From: Pseudomonadales bacterium
Lineage (GTDB): Bacteria; Pseudomonadota; Gammaproteobacteria; Pseudomonadales; JAHEIH01
Assembly: GCA_023255355.1 (NCBI GenBank)
Contig: JALRIU010000066.1
Coordinates: forward strand, 1-8,604
DNA: 8,604 nt
Direction of reading: 5' to 3'
The notes under the pieces were generated by a model that saw only the letters and a program-made list of their open reading frames with translations, was not told the origin of the DNA and searched no databases. Position numbers and translations under genes: made by a program. Positions 1 through 6,780 of this stretch are shown piece after piece (position 1 is the first letter of the stretch; each line of letters begins with the position of its first letter).

Positions 1-1114
1 CTACCGGCAAGCCGCCACCTAGTGTTTTGCCATAGGTGACAAGGTCGCCCTGGATGCCAAAAAACTCCTGCGCGCCGCCTTTCCCAAGGCGAAAACCTGT
101 GAAAATTTCATCCACAATTAACACAATGCCGCGCTTGTTACATATTGCCTGAATACGGTGTAACCACTCGCGGTAACGAGCTTTGTCATAAGGAATTTGA
201 CGAGTGCTGTTCATCAATCCCGCATCGTTGGGAGCATCCTTATTAGGGTGCATGGCTTGCATACCATTGATAATGACGCAGGCGATATCGTTGCGCGTGT
301 TAAGCACGGTTAGGGTGCTTTCCGACAGGTCGGCCAAGGTATAAACATCGTTGATATTGCGGCGGTTGCCCACGCCGGGTTGCACGCCGTCCCACCAGCC
401 GTGGTAGGCACCGCATAGCCGCACCACATGGGTTTTTCTGGTGTGGTAACGGGCGAGGCGAATGGCCTGCATGACTGCTTCCGTTCCTGACATGTGGAAC
501 GAGACCTCGTCAAGGCCGCTGATGACTTTTAGTCGCTGAGCATTCTTCAGAACCGTGTCATGGTAGGGGCCAAGAATAAACCCGAGATCCTTAAGTTTTT
601 CGCTCGCTTGTAGCAAGCAAGACTTGTAAAACTCATAGCCGAAGACGTTGACACCATAGGAAGAGAATAGGTCGTAGCGCCAATGTTGATCGGCGTCTTC
701 GAACATAATATCAGAGGTGCGCTCTACAATGGCGGTATGGGTAAAGCTTGTGGGTAGGCCATCGCGAAATGGGAAGGGTACGCGGTATTTCTTGGTGAAG
801 CTCACATCAGAAAGCGAGGCCTGCAACTGCTGCGTTTTGGCCAGCGTTATTGGATTGAGTGCATCGAGTTGTTGCGCGAGTTCTTCGAAGTGTTTCTGGC
901 GACGTTTGGTTAGCGCCTCGTCGGCACCGTCGCAGTTAAAAAATGCTTCGTTATCGAAGGAGAAGTAAGGCAAGAGGGCTGCTAGTCGGCGTGACATTTT
1001 GGAGTGACCCGCCAGTGATCGATGCTTGGCTTTTGACAGCTGAAGTCTGCGCCACGCTTTAGGTACCAACAGTAGTAACAATCCTGCAACAATTACATAA
1101 ACCATATCATCCAT
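1..1114 (-). CDS. Membrane-anchored class III (glutamate-1-semialdehyde aminomutase-like) PLP aminotransferase, partial
   Basis: My translation of the minus strand gives 371 codons with no stop before the window edge, so the C-terminus is missing. Residues 1-20 (MDDMVYVIVAGLLLLLVPKA) form one hydrophobic helix followed by a basic stretch, predicting an inner-membrane anchor with the enzyme in the cytoplasm. A charged helical linker (about 62-105) leads into a fold-type I PLP domain: SGTEA at 209-213 (phosphate binding), YHGWWDG at 237-243, the cofactor aspartate in VDEIFTGF (D335), and TYGKTLGGG with the Schiff-base lysine K363. These match the GSA-aminomutase branch, but the roughly 130-residue N-terminal extension is absent from HemL. 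The domain resembles aminotransferases tied to acyl-chain or polyketide chemistry (my recollection of that family), so haem synthesis is unlikely; the substrate is unknown. The start is the first ATG after an in-frame TAG 4 codons upstream; no good ribosome site is visible, and ATG codons at residues 4 and 40 are alternatives. It lies 145 bp downstream of ugd on the same strand, with its own promoter candidate. Confidence 0.85.
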   Translation of the reverse strand, partial: MDDMVYVIVAGLLLLLVPKAWRRLQLSKAKHRSLAGHSKMSRRLAALLPYFSFDNEAFFNCDGADEALTKRRQKHFEELAQQLDALNPITLAKTQQLQASLSDVSFTKKYRVPFPFRDGLPTSFTHTAIVERTSDIMFEDADQHWRYDLFSSYGVNVFGYEFYKSCLLQASEKLKDLGFILGPYHDTVLKNAQRLKVISGLDEVSFHMSGTEAVMQAIRLARYHTRKTHVVRLCGAYHGWWDGVQPGVGNRRNINDVYTLADLSESTLTVLNTRNDIACVIINGMQAMHPNKDAPNDAGLMNSTRQIPYDKARYREWLHRIQAICNKRGIVLIVDEIFTGFRLGKGGAQEFFGIQGDLVTYGKTLGGGLPV

Positions 1115-1139
1115 CTGTTTTTGCTAACTATTGATGACA

Positions 1140-1173
1140 TTTATAAGCACTTTGTGTGACGGTTTGGTTGCTG
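1140..1173 (-). promoter_or_regulatory. Candidate Pho-box promoter for the aminotransferase
   Basis: Read on the minus strand, CAGCAAC-CAAA-CCGTCAC (1173 to 1156) is followed by 10 bp and then TATAAA (1145 to 1140). About 12 of 18 positions fit the E. coli Pho-box consensus; the second heptamer is good and the first is poor. The 10-bp gap to the -10 hexamer equals that in the E. coli phoA promoter. A further half site, ATGTCAT, lies 22 bp (two 11-bp steps) downstream. Transcription would start about 20 nt before the ATG at 1114. The site is inferred by eye only. Confidence 0.4.
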
Positions 1174-1259
1174 AAAAATGAAGTTTTTATGAATTCTTAG
1201 GAGAGGTGTGAACCTTCACAAGAATCGCGGCCATACGATTGAGAATAGGCTTGTAGTGA

Positions 1260-2432
1260 TTAATCACTGCCGAATAAATCGCGTGTGAAAACCTTGTCGA
1301 TGCAGTCTTCTAATTCGATGGCATGACGATTGGCAATGATGACATCCGATTGGCGCTTGAATGTTTCCAGATCATTAACCACTTGTGAGTTGAAGAATGC
1401 GGTGTCATTCAAACTCGGTTCATAGATGATGACCTCAACCCCTTTGGCTTTGATGCGTTCCATAATGCCTTGAATTGCCGACGCTCTAAAATTATCCGAA
1501 CCTTGTTTCATCACTAAACGATAAATACCGACACATTTGGGATTGCGCTGCAGAATTTGGTAGGCAATAAAGTCCTTGCGGGTATTGTTAGAGTCGACAA
1601 TGGCTTGGATGATGTTGTTGGGGACATCCTGATAGTTGGCGAGCAACTGTCGTGTGTCTTTGGGCAGGCAATAACCGCCGTAACCAAAAGAAGGGTTGTT
1701 GTAGTGTTGGCCGATGCGCGGATCGAGACTCACTCCGTCAATGACTTGCTTGGGATCGAGTTCATGGGCGACGCAGTAGCTATCTAATTCATTAAAGAAT
1801 GATACGCGCATAGCGAGGTAGGTATTTGAAAACAGCTTGATCGCTTCCGCTTCGGTGTTGCGCGTGAAAAGTACGGGGATGTCGTCGGCGGGTTTATCGG
1901 CCCCTTCGACGAGCAGCTCTGCAAAGCGTTTCGCTTGCTCACAATTGTCGCCAACAATAATTCTCGACGGGTGTAGATTGTCGTAAAGCGCTTTGCCCTC
2001 GCGCAAAAACTCTGGTGAGAACACAATATTCGTCGCCATTAGGCGTTGCTTAACACGTTTTGTGAAGCCGACGGGAATGGTCGATTTGATGACCATGAAC
2101 GCCATAGGGTTGATATCTAAGACATCACTTATTACCGATTCGACACTGCGGGTATTAAAGTAGTTTGTTTCAGGATCATAGTCTGTGGGCGTAGCAATTA
2201 TGACATAGTCGGCATCTCGATAGGCTGTCTCTTTGTCGAGCGTGGCTGACAATGACAACTCTCTATGGCTAAGGAAGTCTTCAATATGGCTGTCGGCAAT
2301 GGGTGAGCGGCGTGCGTTGATCAGATCCACCTTGTCCGGAACCACATCTAAGATAGTGACATCGTGGTGCTGACTGAGTAATACGGCGTTTGATAGGCCG
2401 ACGTATCCGATTCCTACTACAGTAATTTTCAT
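1260..2432 (-). CDS. ugd: UDP-glucose 6-dehydrogenase
   Basis: This cytoplasmic enzyme oxidises UDP-glucose to UDP-glucuronate with two NAD+, supplying precursor for capsule, exopolysaccharide, lipid A pentose or glucuronosyl lipids. The 390-residue product is nearly the length of E. coli Ugd (388) and is recognisably similar throughout, including the C-terminal TRDLFGSD. Visible parts are the Rossmann motif GIGYVG at 7-12, the conserved ATPTDYDP near 80-87, [15 protein letters not shown] near 138-152, the central-domain helix [14 protein letters not shown] with K199 and N203, and the active-site loop [11 protein letters not shown] with catalytic C255 and D259. The UDP-binding C-terminal domain follows, with [14 protein letters not shown] modest ribosome site (GATGG) lies about 8 nt before the ATG. 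No convincing terminator follows the stop, so read-through into the aminotransferase gene is possible. No Pho-box-like sequence was seen upstream; an inverted repeat lies 31-56 bp before the start. Confidence 0.96.
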   Translation of the reverse strand: MKITVVGIGYVGLSNAVLLSQHHDVTILDVVPDKVDLINARRSPIADSHIEDFLSHRELSLSATLDKETAYRDADYVIIATPTDYDPETNYFNTRSVESVISDVLDINPMAFMVIKSTIPVGFTKRVKQRLMATNIVFSPEFLREGKALYDNLHPSRIIVGDNCEQAKRFAELLVEGADKPADDIPVLFTRNTEAEAIKLFSNTYLAMRVSFFNELDSYCVAHELDPKQVIDGVSLDPRIGQHYNNPSFGYGGYCLPKDTRQLLANYQDVPNNIIQAIVDSNNTRKDFIAYQILQRNPKCVGIYRLVMKQGSDNFRASAIQGIMERIKAKGVEVIIYEPSLNDTAFFNSQVVNDLETFKRQSDVIIANRHAIELEDCIDKVFTRDLFGSD

Positions 2433-2462
2433 AAATAACCATCACTTAAATCTTTAGTGTAG

Positions 2463-2488
2463 TATTTATGAAAAACGTTTCAGAAATA
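2463..2488. repeat. Inverted repeat upstream of ugd, possible operator
   Basis: TATTT-a-TGAAA-aacg-TTTCA-g-AAATA forms two 5-bp paired arms on each side, interrupted by one mismatch, around a 4-nt centre. A shorter perfect palindrome, AAACGTTT (2473-2480), overlaps it off-centre. It ends 31 bp before the ugd start codon, where a -35/-10 region or operator would be expected. No matching regulator is encoded in this window and no clear sigma-70 promoter could be fixed here. Confidence 0.35.
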
Positions 2489-2592
2489 TTACTTGCCCCG
2501 ATTTCACCAGATGTTTTTCACGGATCTGTTTCATGAGATGAGAAGTAAAGAACGAAACTGCCGCTCTAAATCGTTCTCAGGGATTTTTTTTC

Positions 2593-2623
2593 AAAAAAAA
2601 AGGAACCGGCGTTTACCGGTTCC
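2593..2623 (-). terminator. Rho-independent terminator of the TonB-dependent receptor gene
   Basis: On the minus strand, GGAACCGG (2623-2616), loop TAAACG, CCGGTTCC (2609-2602) makes a perfect GC-rich 8-bp stem, followed directly by nine T residues (2601-2593). It begins 26 bp after the receptor stop codon. There is no T run on the plus-strand side, so it acts in one direction. It isolates the receptor from ugd, which therefore needs its own promoter. Confidence 0.93.
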
Positions 2624-2649
2624 CGCTGTTTTGAATGCAGTGACGACAC

Positions 2650-5130
2650 TTAGAAGGTGTAGTCGATACCCAATGTGTAGTTCTTGCCGTAAAGATCATA
2701 CTGTGACAACTGACCTTTGTTACCCCAATAATAGTACTCAGGGCGATTGTTCAAGTTGGCCGCTTCGAAGCGAATGGTCAACTTGTCGTCCCACTTGTAC
2801 TTACTGACGAGATCTAATTGGGCAAAAGGTGCCACCCAGCGTGTGTTGTTTGAGCTAACATTAGTGATGTCACCGTCTTCATCAGCTAGCCAATCCACGT
2901 AATCGCTGCGATAATTACCAGCTAGACGAATATCCCAAGGACCTTTGTCATAACCGATACTAATGTTAGCTGCACGTTTCGCCAATTTCCGGAAAGGTGT
3001 TTTAAAAACTGAGTCATCTTCAAACTTGAACTCACTCTCGCTGTCAGTAAACGTGAAGTTAGCAGCAACGTATACACCGCTTTCCCATCCGTATTGACCG
3101 TTTAACTCTAGACCGTTGATATACGAGTCACCTGAGTTGATCCACGTTTCAACGCCGTCGTTGAAAGCGATGCCATTAATTGTGGCTGACTTCTGTACAG
3201 TCGGATAGATCGCGTTTTTGATGTCTTTACGGAAGATACCTATCGACGCGTAAGCCATATCGTCACCGTAGTACTCTATGCTGAGATCGAAGTTGTTTGC
3301 TTCGTAGGGTTTGAGATCGGGATTACCGATACTACCGCTGATATCGCCCGCTGTGCCGTAATTAACCGATGTGATCGGAGCTGTTTGGGTAAAGCTCGGA
3401 CGGCTCAAGCCGCGCCATATGGCACCGCGCAACTGTACTTGATCGTTGATGAAGTACTTCACCGTCAAGCTGGGCGATACGAAACCGTAGCTTTGATCGG
3501 CGTAAGTGCGAGCACCATCTTGATCGTAGGCTTGGCTGTCGGTTGATGTGTGTTCGTAACGGATACCTGCGATAACGACCGCTCGGTCTAATTCAATGGT
3601 GTCTTGAATATAGATGGCATTGATTTTCTCATCGGTCACGAAGTCGCGACTAATGGCGTCTTCAAAGTCAACGTCCATTTGATTCACTTGCTGCAGCATG
3701 CCGTAAGCATCTGCGCCAGTGACGTGGTTGCCAAATACTTGGTTTTCAAAGAACCAATCGTCAACTGTTACCGCACCCCAGTCAGCCATAGTAGCGCCAT
3801 CCCAGGTGTAGCCAATAATGTAATCATTAACATCCTTGGTACGGTTGCGCGACTTGATACCTGTTTTAATGGTTCCCATTGACGTTTCATTTTCAGCGTT
3901 GAATTCAAAGCTGATTTCTTTGTCGTCACTAACATTCGCCCAGGTTTCGAAGGCATCGAATTCAAGGTTGGCGGGGTCTCTCAAATCGTCAGCATAAGCG
4001 ACGAAGTAAGGACGTTGTGGGTTGGTCCAGTAAAATTCGCCACCCAATGTCTTGTCGTAGTTACGGAAAGTGATGTCAGCGTTGTCGCTATCATCTTCTT
4101 GTGCCCAACTGTAGCTAACTTGGCCGTCGAGTGCCCAGTCGTTAACGTTGCTTTCAAAGCCAAGGTTAATAGCGCCAATTTTACGTGTTTCGTAACGCTG
4201 TCTTGTCTCGGCATCGTGGCGGATGCGGCTAGTCACCATGCCTTTGCCATTTGAAAGACTTTCAACAAAGTCAATTTTGCCGTACTCATCTTTAAAGCGT
4301 GTTTCAGCTTCGTCGTACTTGTTGTACATGATGTTGGCGAAGACAACGGTGCCGCTGTCCATGACAGTGTTGATGTCATAGCTTAAGCCATAACGCTCGC
4401 GCTCCAGTTCGTACCAACGCATTTCCCAGTCGTCATTCAAATAGCCTGCATCCCAACCAAAACCTGTCTCATTGTTGAAGGTTTCGATCTTTTTGCTTGA
4501 GTAAGTCAGGCTGATGATGTGGGCAGTGTTGTCGCTAATGCGGTCACCGTAGGTAATAGACGCGTTGGGTGCCTGCTTGTAGTCGGTATATTCAGCAAAT
4601 TTAGTGGCCAATTTCACTTTGAGTAAGGTGTCTTCCAAATCGGTGGGTTTCTTAGTGCTGAAATCCACGCGTCCACCGATGCTGTCAGCGTCCATTTCTG
4701 GTGTCAGTGTTTTGGACACTGAAATGCTGTCCATTAATTCAGTGGGAATGCCGTCCATAATCACTGAGCGACCATTTTCAGGTGCGACCATTGATGCACC
4801 GTTTACAGCGACGCTATTCAGGTCAGAGCTCAAGCCACGAATGGTTACGTAGCGTCCTTCACCTTGGTCGTTTTCTACAGCAATGCCGCTTAAGCGGCGC
4901 ATGGCATCGGCAGCGGTAGAGTCTGGGAAGTTACCCAGGGCGTCTGAGTCGACCACGCTGATTATGTTTTGTGCTTCGCGCTGGCGCTCGACCGCATTCA
5001 TCAATGTGGCGCGTGTACCAACAACTTCAATTTCTTCCATTTCTTGGCTAGCCGTTTGTGCAACGGTAGTGTTAGCGGCTGAAATAGCTACAAATATTGG
5101 TGCTAGGACCCAGTAATTTTGTCGTTTCAT
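2650..5130 (-). CDS. TonB-dependent outer-membrane receptor
   Basis: This is an 826-residue active transporter of the outer membrane, powered by TonB-ExbB-ExbD. A signal peptide (about 1-24, ending TTVA before Q25) precedes a TonB-box-like EEIEVVGTR at 32-40. The plug domain follows at about 45-160, with IRGLSSDLNSVAVNG (97-111) and GGRVDFSTKKP (152-162). The rest is a tyrosine- and aspartate-rich series of amphipathic strands ending in LGIDYTF, whose last phenylalanine is the usual outer-membrane barrel signature. There is no N-terminal STN signalling domain, so it should not feed an anti-sigma/ECF relay. The style is that of the TonB-Xanth-Caul type receptors of organic-nutrient scavengers, not classic siderophore receptors. 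The start is supported by AGGGG 7 nt upstream (5142-5138). It is divergent from a secreted phosphoesterase and near an alkaline phosphatase, suggesting a phosphorylated substrate; this is inference from position only. Confidence 0.93.
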   Translation of the reverse strand: MKRQNYWVLAPIFVAISAANTTVAQTASQEMEEIEVVGTRATLMNAVERQREAQNIISVVDSDALGNFPDSTAADAMRRLSGIAVENDQGEGRYVTIRGLSSDLNSVAVNGASMVAPENGRSVIMDGIPTELMDSISVSKTLTPEMDADSIGGRVDFSTKKPTDLEDTLLKVKLATKFAEYTDYKQAPNASITYGDRISDNTAHIISLTYSSKKIETFNNETGFGWDAGYLNDDWEMRWYELERERYGLSYDINTVMDSGTVVFANIMYNKYDEAETRFKDEYGKIDFVESLSNGKGMVTSRIRHDAETRQRYETRKIGAINLGFESNVNDWALDGQVSYSWAQEDDSDNADITFRNYDKTLGGEFYWTNPQRPYFVAYADDLRDPANLEFDAFETWANVSDDKEISFEFNAENETSMGTIKTGIKSRNRTKDVNDYIIGYTWDGATMADWGAVTVDDWFFENQVFGNHVTGADAYGMLQQVNQMDVDFEDAISRDFVTDEKINAIYIQDTIELDRAVVIAGIRYEHTSTDSQAYDQDGARTYADQSYGFVSPSLTVKYFINDQVQLRGAIWRGLSRPSFTQTAPITSVNYGTAGDISGSIGNPDLKPYEANNFDLSIEYYGDDMAYASIGIFRKDIKNAIYPTVQKSATINGIAFNDGVETWINSGDSYINGLELNGQYGWESGVYVAANFTFTDSESEFKFEDDSVFKTPFRKLAKRAANISIGYDKGPWDIRLAGNYRSDYVDWLADEDGDITNVSSNNTRWVAPFAQLDLVSKYKWDDKLTIRFEAANLNNRPEYYYWGNKGQLSQYDLYGKNYTLGIDYTF

Positions 5131-5199
5131 AGTATATCCCCTGTTTTTAATTGACCGATCTAAAGCTAGGCACGGGGAGTATTGGGGGGAAATATTAAA

Positions 5200-5233
5200 T
5201 TCTTATTAAGTATTTCTTAAGAATTTGTGACAG
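5200..5233 (-). promoter_or_regulatory. Candidate Pho-box promoter for the TonB-dependent receptor
   Basis: On the minus strand, CTGTCAC-AAAT-TCTTAAG (5233 to 5216) is followed by 10 bp and TAAGAA (5205 to 5200). The first heptamer and spacer fit the Pho box almost perfectly; the second heptamer is degenerate (about 12 of 18 positions overall). The implied leader is about 60 nt. The -10 match is weak (3 of 6), so a lone half site or chance match is possible. Confidence 0.33.
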
Positions 5234-5297
5234 TTTTACTTATCTAGTTTGTCAATTGAATTTTTATGTAGATAAGTACAATCTTTCACAACCTTTT

Positions 5298-5331
5298 TAT
5301 TCATGAAATTGTCATTTGTATATCATAAGAT
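5298..5331 (+). promoter_or_regulatory. Candidate Pho-box promoter for the metallophosphoesterase
   Basis: TATTCAT-GAAA-TTGTCAT (5298-5315) is a direct repeat with 11-bp period and fits about 14 of 18 consensus Pho-box positions. It is followed by exactly 10 bp and TAAGAT (5326-5331), reproducing the E. coli phoA promoter geometry, in which the box replaces the -35 element. The implied transcript starts around 5338, about 30 nt before the ATG. It is the best of the four similar sites in this window. CTTTCAC at 5283-5289 is another half site but out of phase. Confidence 0.55.
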
Positions 5332-5367
5332 GCTTCAGAACCAGTACTTAAATTTATGGAGTGATGG

Positions 5368-6399
5368 ATGAAACAGATTAAGTGGGCCTTGTTTGCTATT
5401 TTTCTGGCTGCAAACATCAATGCTGATGACAAGTTCAACTCTAACAGCGCTTTTAGTGTTGGGTTGTGGGGCGATCAATTTTACAGCGATGACGCTCAGA
5501 TTAGAACACTTCGTACACAGCAAACTGTCGACTCTCTTAATACCCATGATTTAGCATTCACTCTGTTTACTGGCGATACCAAAAACGGCCACCTACCTTG
5601 TAGCGACAAATCGATTGGTGAAGATGTTTTGACTATTTTTAACGCCCTTAAGATGCCTACCATTTATTCGCTAGGTGATAATGAGTGGACCGATTGCCAT
5701 CGCACCAGCAATGGCGGATATGACCCAATAGAGCGTTTGGAGTATCTTAGAAAAACATTCTTTAGCAAAACACTAAGCCAAGGAGTTAATCCAATACGAA
5801 TGCAGCGTCAAGTTTTGATCGATGGTAGTTTGAGTGAAAATAGCCGATATGTAAAAAACAATGTAGGGTTTGTGGCTTTGTCGATACCAGGCAGTAACAA
5901 CAACTTCGTGGCAACTTTGAAGCAATGTCAAAAGGACTCAAACCGAAGCATCGAAGATTGTGAAAGGGCAAACGCAGAATATCGCGCACGCAACGTCCGC
6001 AACATAACTTGGTTAAAAGCATCTTTTGAAGAGGCACGCCTCAAAAGATACTCCGGAGTAGTGATATTGATACAGGCTGATATCTTTTTCCCTTATGAAC
6101 TGTCCGATGGTGGCTTCAAAGAAGATTTTTTGCCCGGGTTAGACGACAACAATGGTTACACCGATTTTTACCTCACCTTGCAAAATGAGACCCAGCACTT
6201 CGATGGCCAGGTTTTATTAGTTCATGGTGATTCGCATTATTTCAAAATTGATAAGCCAATGTACGATGATGATGGGCGTTTAACGGCCAACTTCACGCGT
6301 ATACAAGTTTTTGGAGATAAAGATAACAGCTGGGTTAAAGTGATTGTAGACCCAAATGAGGATAATGTATTCACATTTAAACCGATTATCCTTCGATAA
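5368..6399 (+). CDS. Secreted calcineurin-like metallophosphoesterase
   Basis: The 343-residue protein begins with a signal peptide (KQIK basic start, hydrophobic core, likely cut after INA at 19), so it should be periplasmic or extracellular. Metallophosphoesterase motifs are present in variant form: FTGDTKNG with G69-D70, SLGDNEWTDCHR at 101-112 where most relatives have GNH(D/E), and LLVHGDSHYF with H286, D288 and H290 in place of the final GHxH. The opening DxH motif is not clear; WGDQFY at 34-39 is the likely equivalent. QAD at 236-238 stands where the family's middle histidine is expected. I recall GDNEWTDCHR and HGD(T/S)HYF as a recurrent subfamily signature, so these are probably family traits and not damage. 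The substrate cannot be read from sequence. GGAG at 5358-5361 is 6 nt before the ATG. It reads away from the TonB receptor and toward the alkaline phosphatase, fitting phosphate scavenging. It looks more AT-rich than its neighbours. Confidence 0.85.
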   Translation: MKQIKWALFAIFLAANINADDKFNSNSAFSVGLWGDQFYSDDAQIRTLRTQQTVDSLNTHDLAFTLFTGDTKNGHLPCSDKSIGEDVLTIFNALKMPTIYSLGDNEWTDCHRTSNGGYDPIERLEYLRKTFFSKTLSQGVNPIRMQRQVLIDGSLSENSRYVKNNVGFVALSIPGSNNNFVATLKQCQKDSNRSIEDCERANAEYRARNVRNITWLKASFEEARLKRYSGVVILIQADIFFPYELSDGGFKEDFLPGLDDNNGYTDFYLTLQNETQHFDGQVLLVHGDSHYFKIDKPMYDDDGRLTANFTRIQVFGDKDNSWVKVIVDPNEDNVFTFKPIILR

Positions 6400-6443
6400 A
6401 ATTGACTTTAATTAAGTTCTAATTTTCTAAATCTCTTGTATGG

Positions 6444-6466
6444 TTAGATATTAAGTCTAAGTTTTT
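6444..6466 (+). terminator. Weak terminator-like hairpin after the metallophosphoesterase
   Basis: TTAGA (6444-6448), a 7-nt loop and TCTAA (6456-6460) are followed by G and five T residues (6462-6466), 45 bp after the stop codon. The stem is only 5 bp and AT-rich, so termination would be inefficient. It is listed because no better terminator separates the two phosphatase genes. Confidence 0.25.
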
Positions 6467-6562
6467 ACTGTAGGCCCAAGTCAATTGTTTAAAGATTGGT
6501 TTACTAAAAAATTTAGTACTGAGATATCGTATTGTAAGAATTTCGTTAACGTTCATTCATTA

Positions 6563-6581
6563 AAATTAGACTCTCTAATTT
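6563..6581. repeat. Short perfect inverted repeat in the phosphatase spacer
   Basis: AAATTAGA, loop CTC, TCTAATTT is an 8-bp perfect stem with a 3-nt loop. No T run follows on the plus strand, so it is not a standard terminator for the upstream gene. It lies about 110 bp before the candidate alkaline phosphatase promoter and shares the TTAGA/TCTAA core with the hairpin at 6444-6460. An operator or RNA stem is possible. Confidence 0.35.
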
Positions 6582-6692
6582 AATGCGTGAAGATATTGAA
6601 TCACCAATAATAGTAAATACAGCTAATTCTATAATAGAAAATCATTATCCATTCACTGTGGTTCACAAAAAAAACATATTTTCTTAATAAAA

Positions 6693-6726
6693 CCACAACA
6701 GAATTGTCATAGTAAGCCTCTAATCT
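6693..6726 (+). promoter_or_regulatory. Candidate Pho-box promoter for the alkaline phosphatase
   Basis: CCACAAC-AGAA-TTGTCAT (6693-6710) has a strong second heptamer, identical to that of the metallophosphoesterase site, and a poor first one (about 11 of 18 consensus positions). TAATCT begins after 10 bp (6721-6726), and TCTAAT, a closer match to TATAAT, begins after 8 bp (6719-6724). The implied leader is about 45-50 nt. Phosphate control of a secreted alkaline phosphatase is common, which raises the prior. Confidence 0.42.
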
Positions 6727-6780
6727 AGGTCCAGTTTGAGAAATCAAACCATAAAGACGTCAACTAAGAGGTAATAACTC

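Larger units (their letters stand above)
6400..6780. other. AT-rich intergenic region between the two phosphatase genes
   Basis: There is no convincing gene in these 381 bp. Contents seen are a weak hairpin plus T-run (6444-6466), a 9-bp inverted pair AATTGACTT (6400-6408) and AAGTCAATT (6478-6486), the palindrome CGTTAACG (6544-6551), an 8-bp stem with 3-nt loop (6563-6581), and the candidate promoter of the alkaline phosphatase (6693-6726). The spacer is long for one terminator and one promoter, so an unrecognised regulatory element or small RNA cannot be excluded. Confidence 0.6.

Noticed and set aside
310..513. Minus-strand 67-codon open frame inside the aminotransferase
   Set aside because: It is out of frame with the conserved aminotransferase motifs encoded on the same strand (SGTEA, YHGWWDG) and has no domain signature or ribosome site.
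1..1114. Calling the aminotransferase hemL
   Set aside because: HemL lacks the N-terminal membrane helix and the roughly 130-residue extension, and no haem gene is nearby.
1202..1225. Hairpin GTGAA-CC-TTCAC after ugd as a terminator
   Set aside because: The stem is 5 bp with a 2-nt loop and no adjacent T run on the minus strand, so it does not qualify as Rho-independent.
2493..2807. Plus-strand 104-codon frame across the receptor terminator
   Set aside because: It reads through the terminator stem and A tract and into the antisense of the receptor; composition and lack of a ribosome site argue against coding.
3604..5116. Several 77-92-codon frames antisense to the TonB receptor
   Set aside because: They lie wholly within the receptor gene, have no upstream ribosome site and show no motif; they are by-products of its codon pattern.
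5250..5255. Perfect TTGACA (minus strand) as a -35 box for the TonB receptor
   Set aside because: No acceptable -10 hexamer lies 16-18 bp downstream; that spot is occupied by CTGTCAC, which fits a Pho-box half site better.
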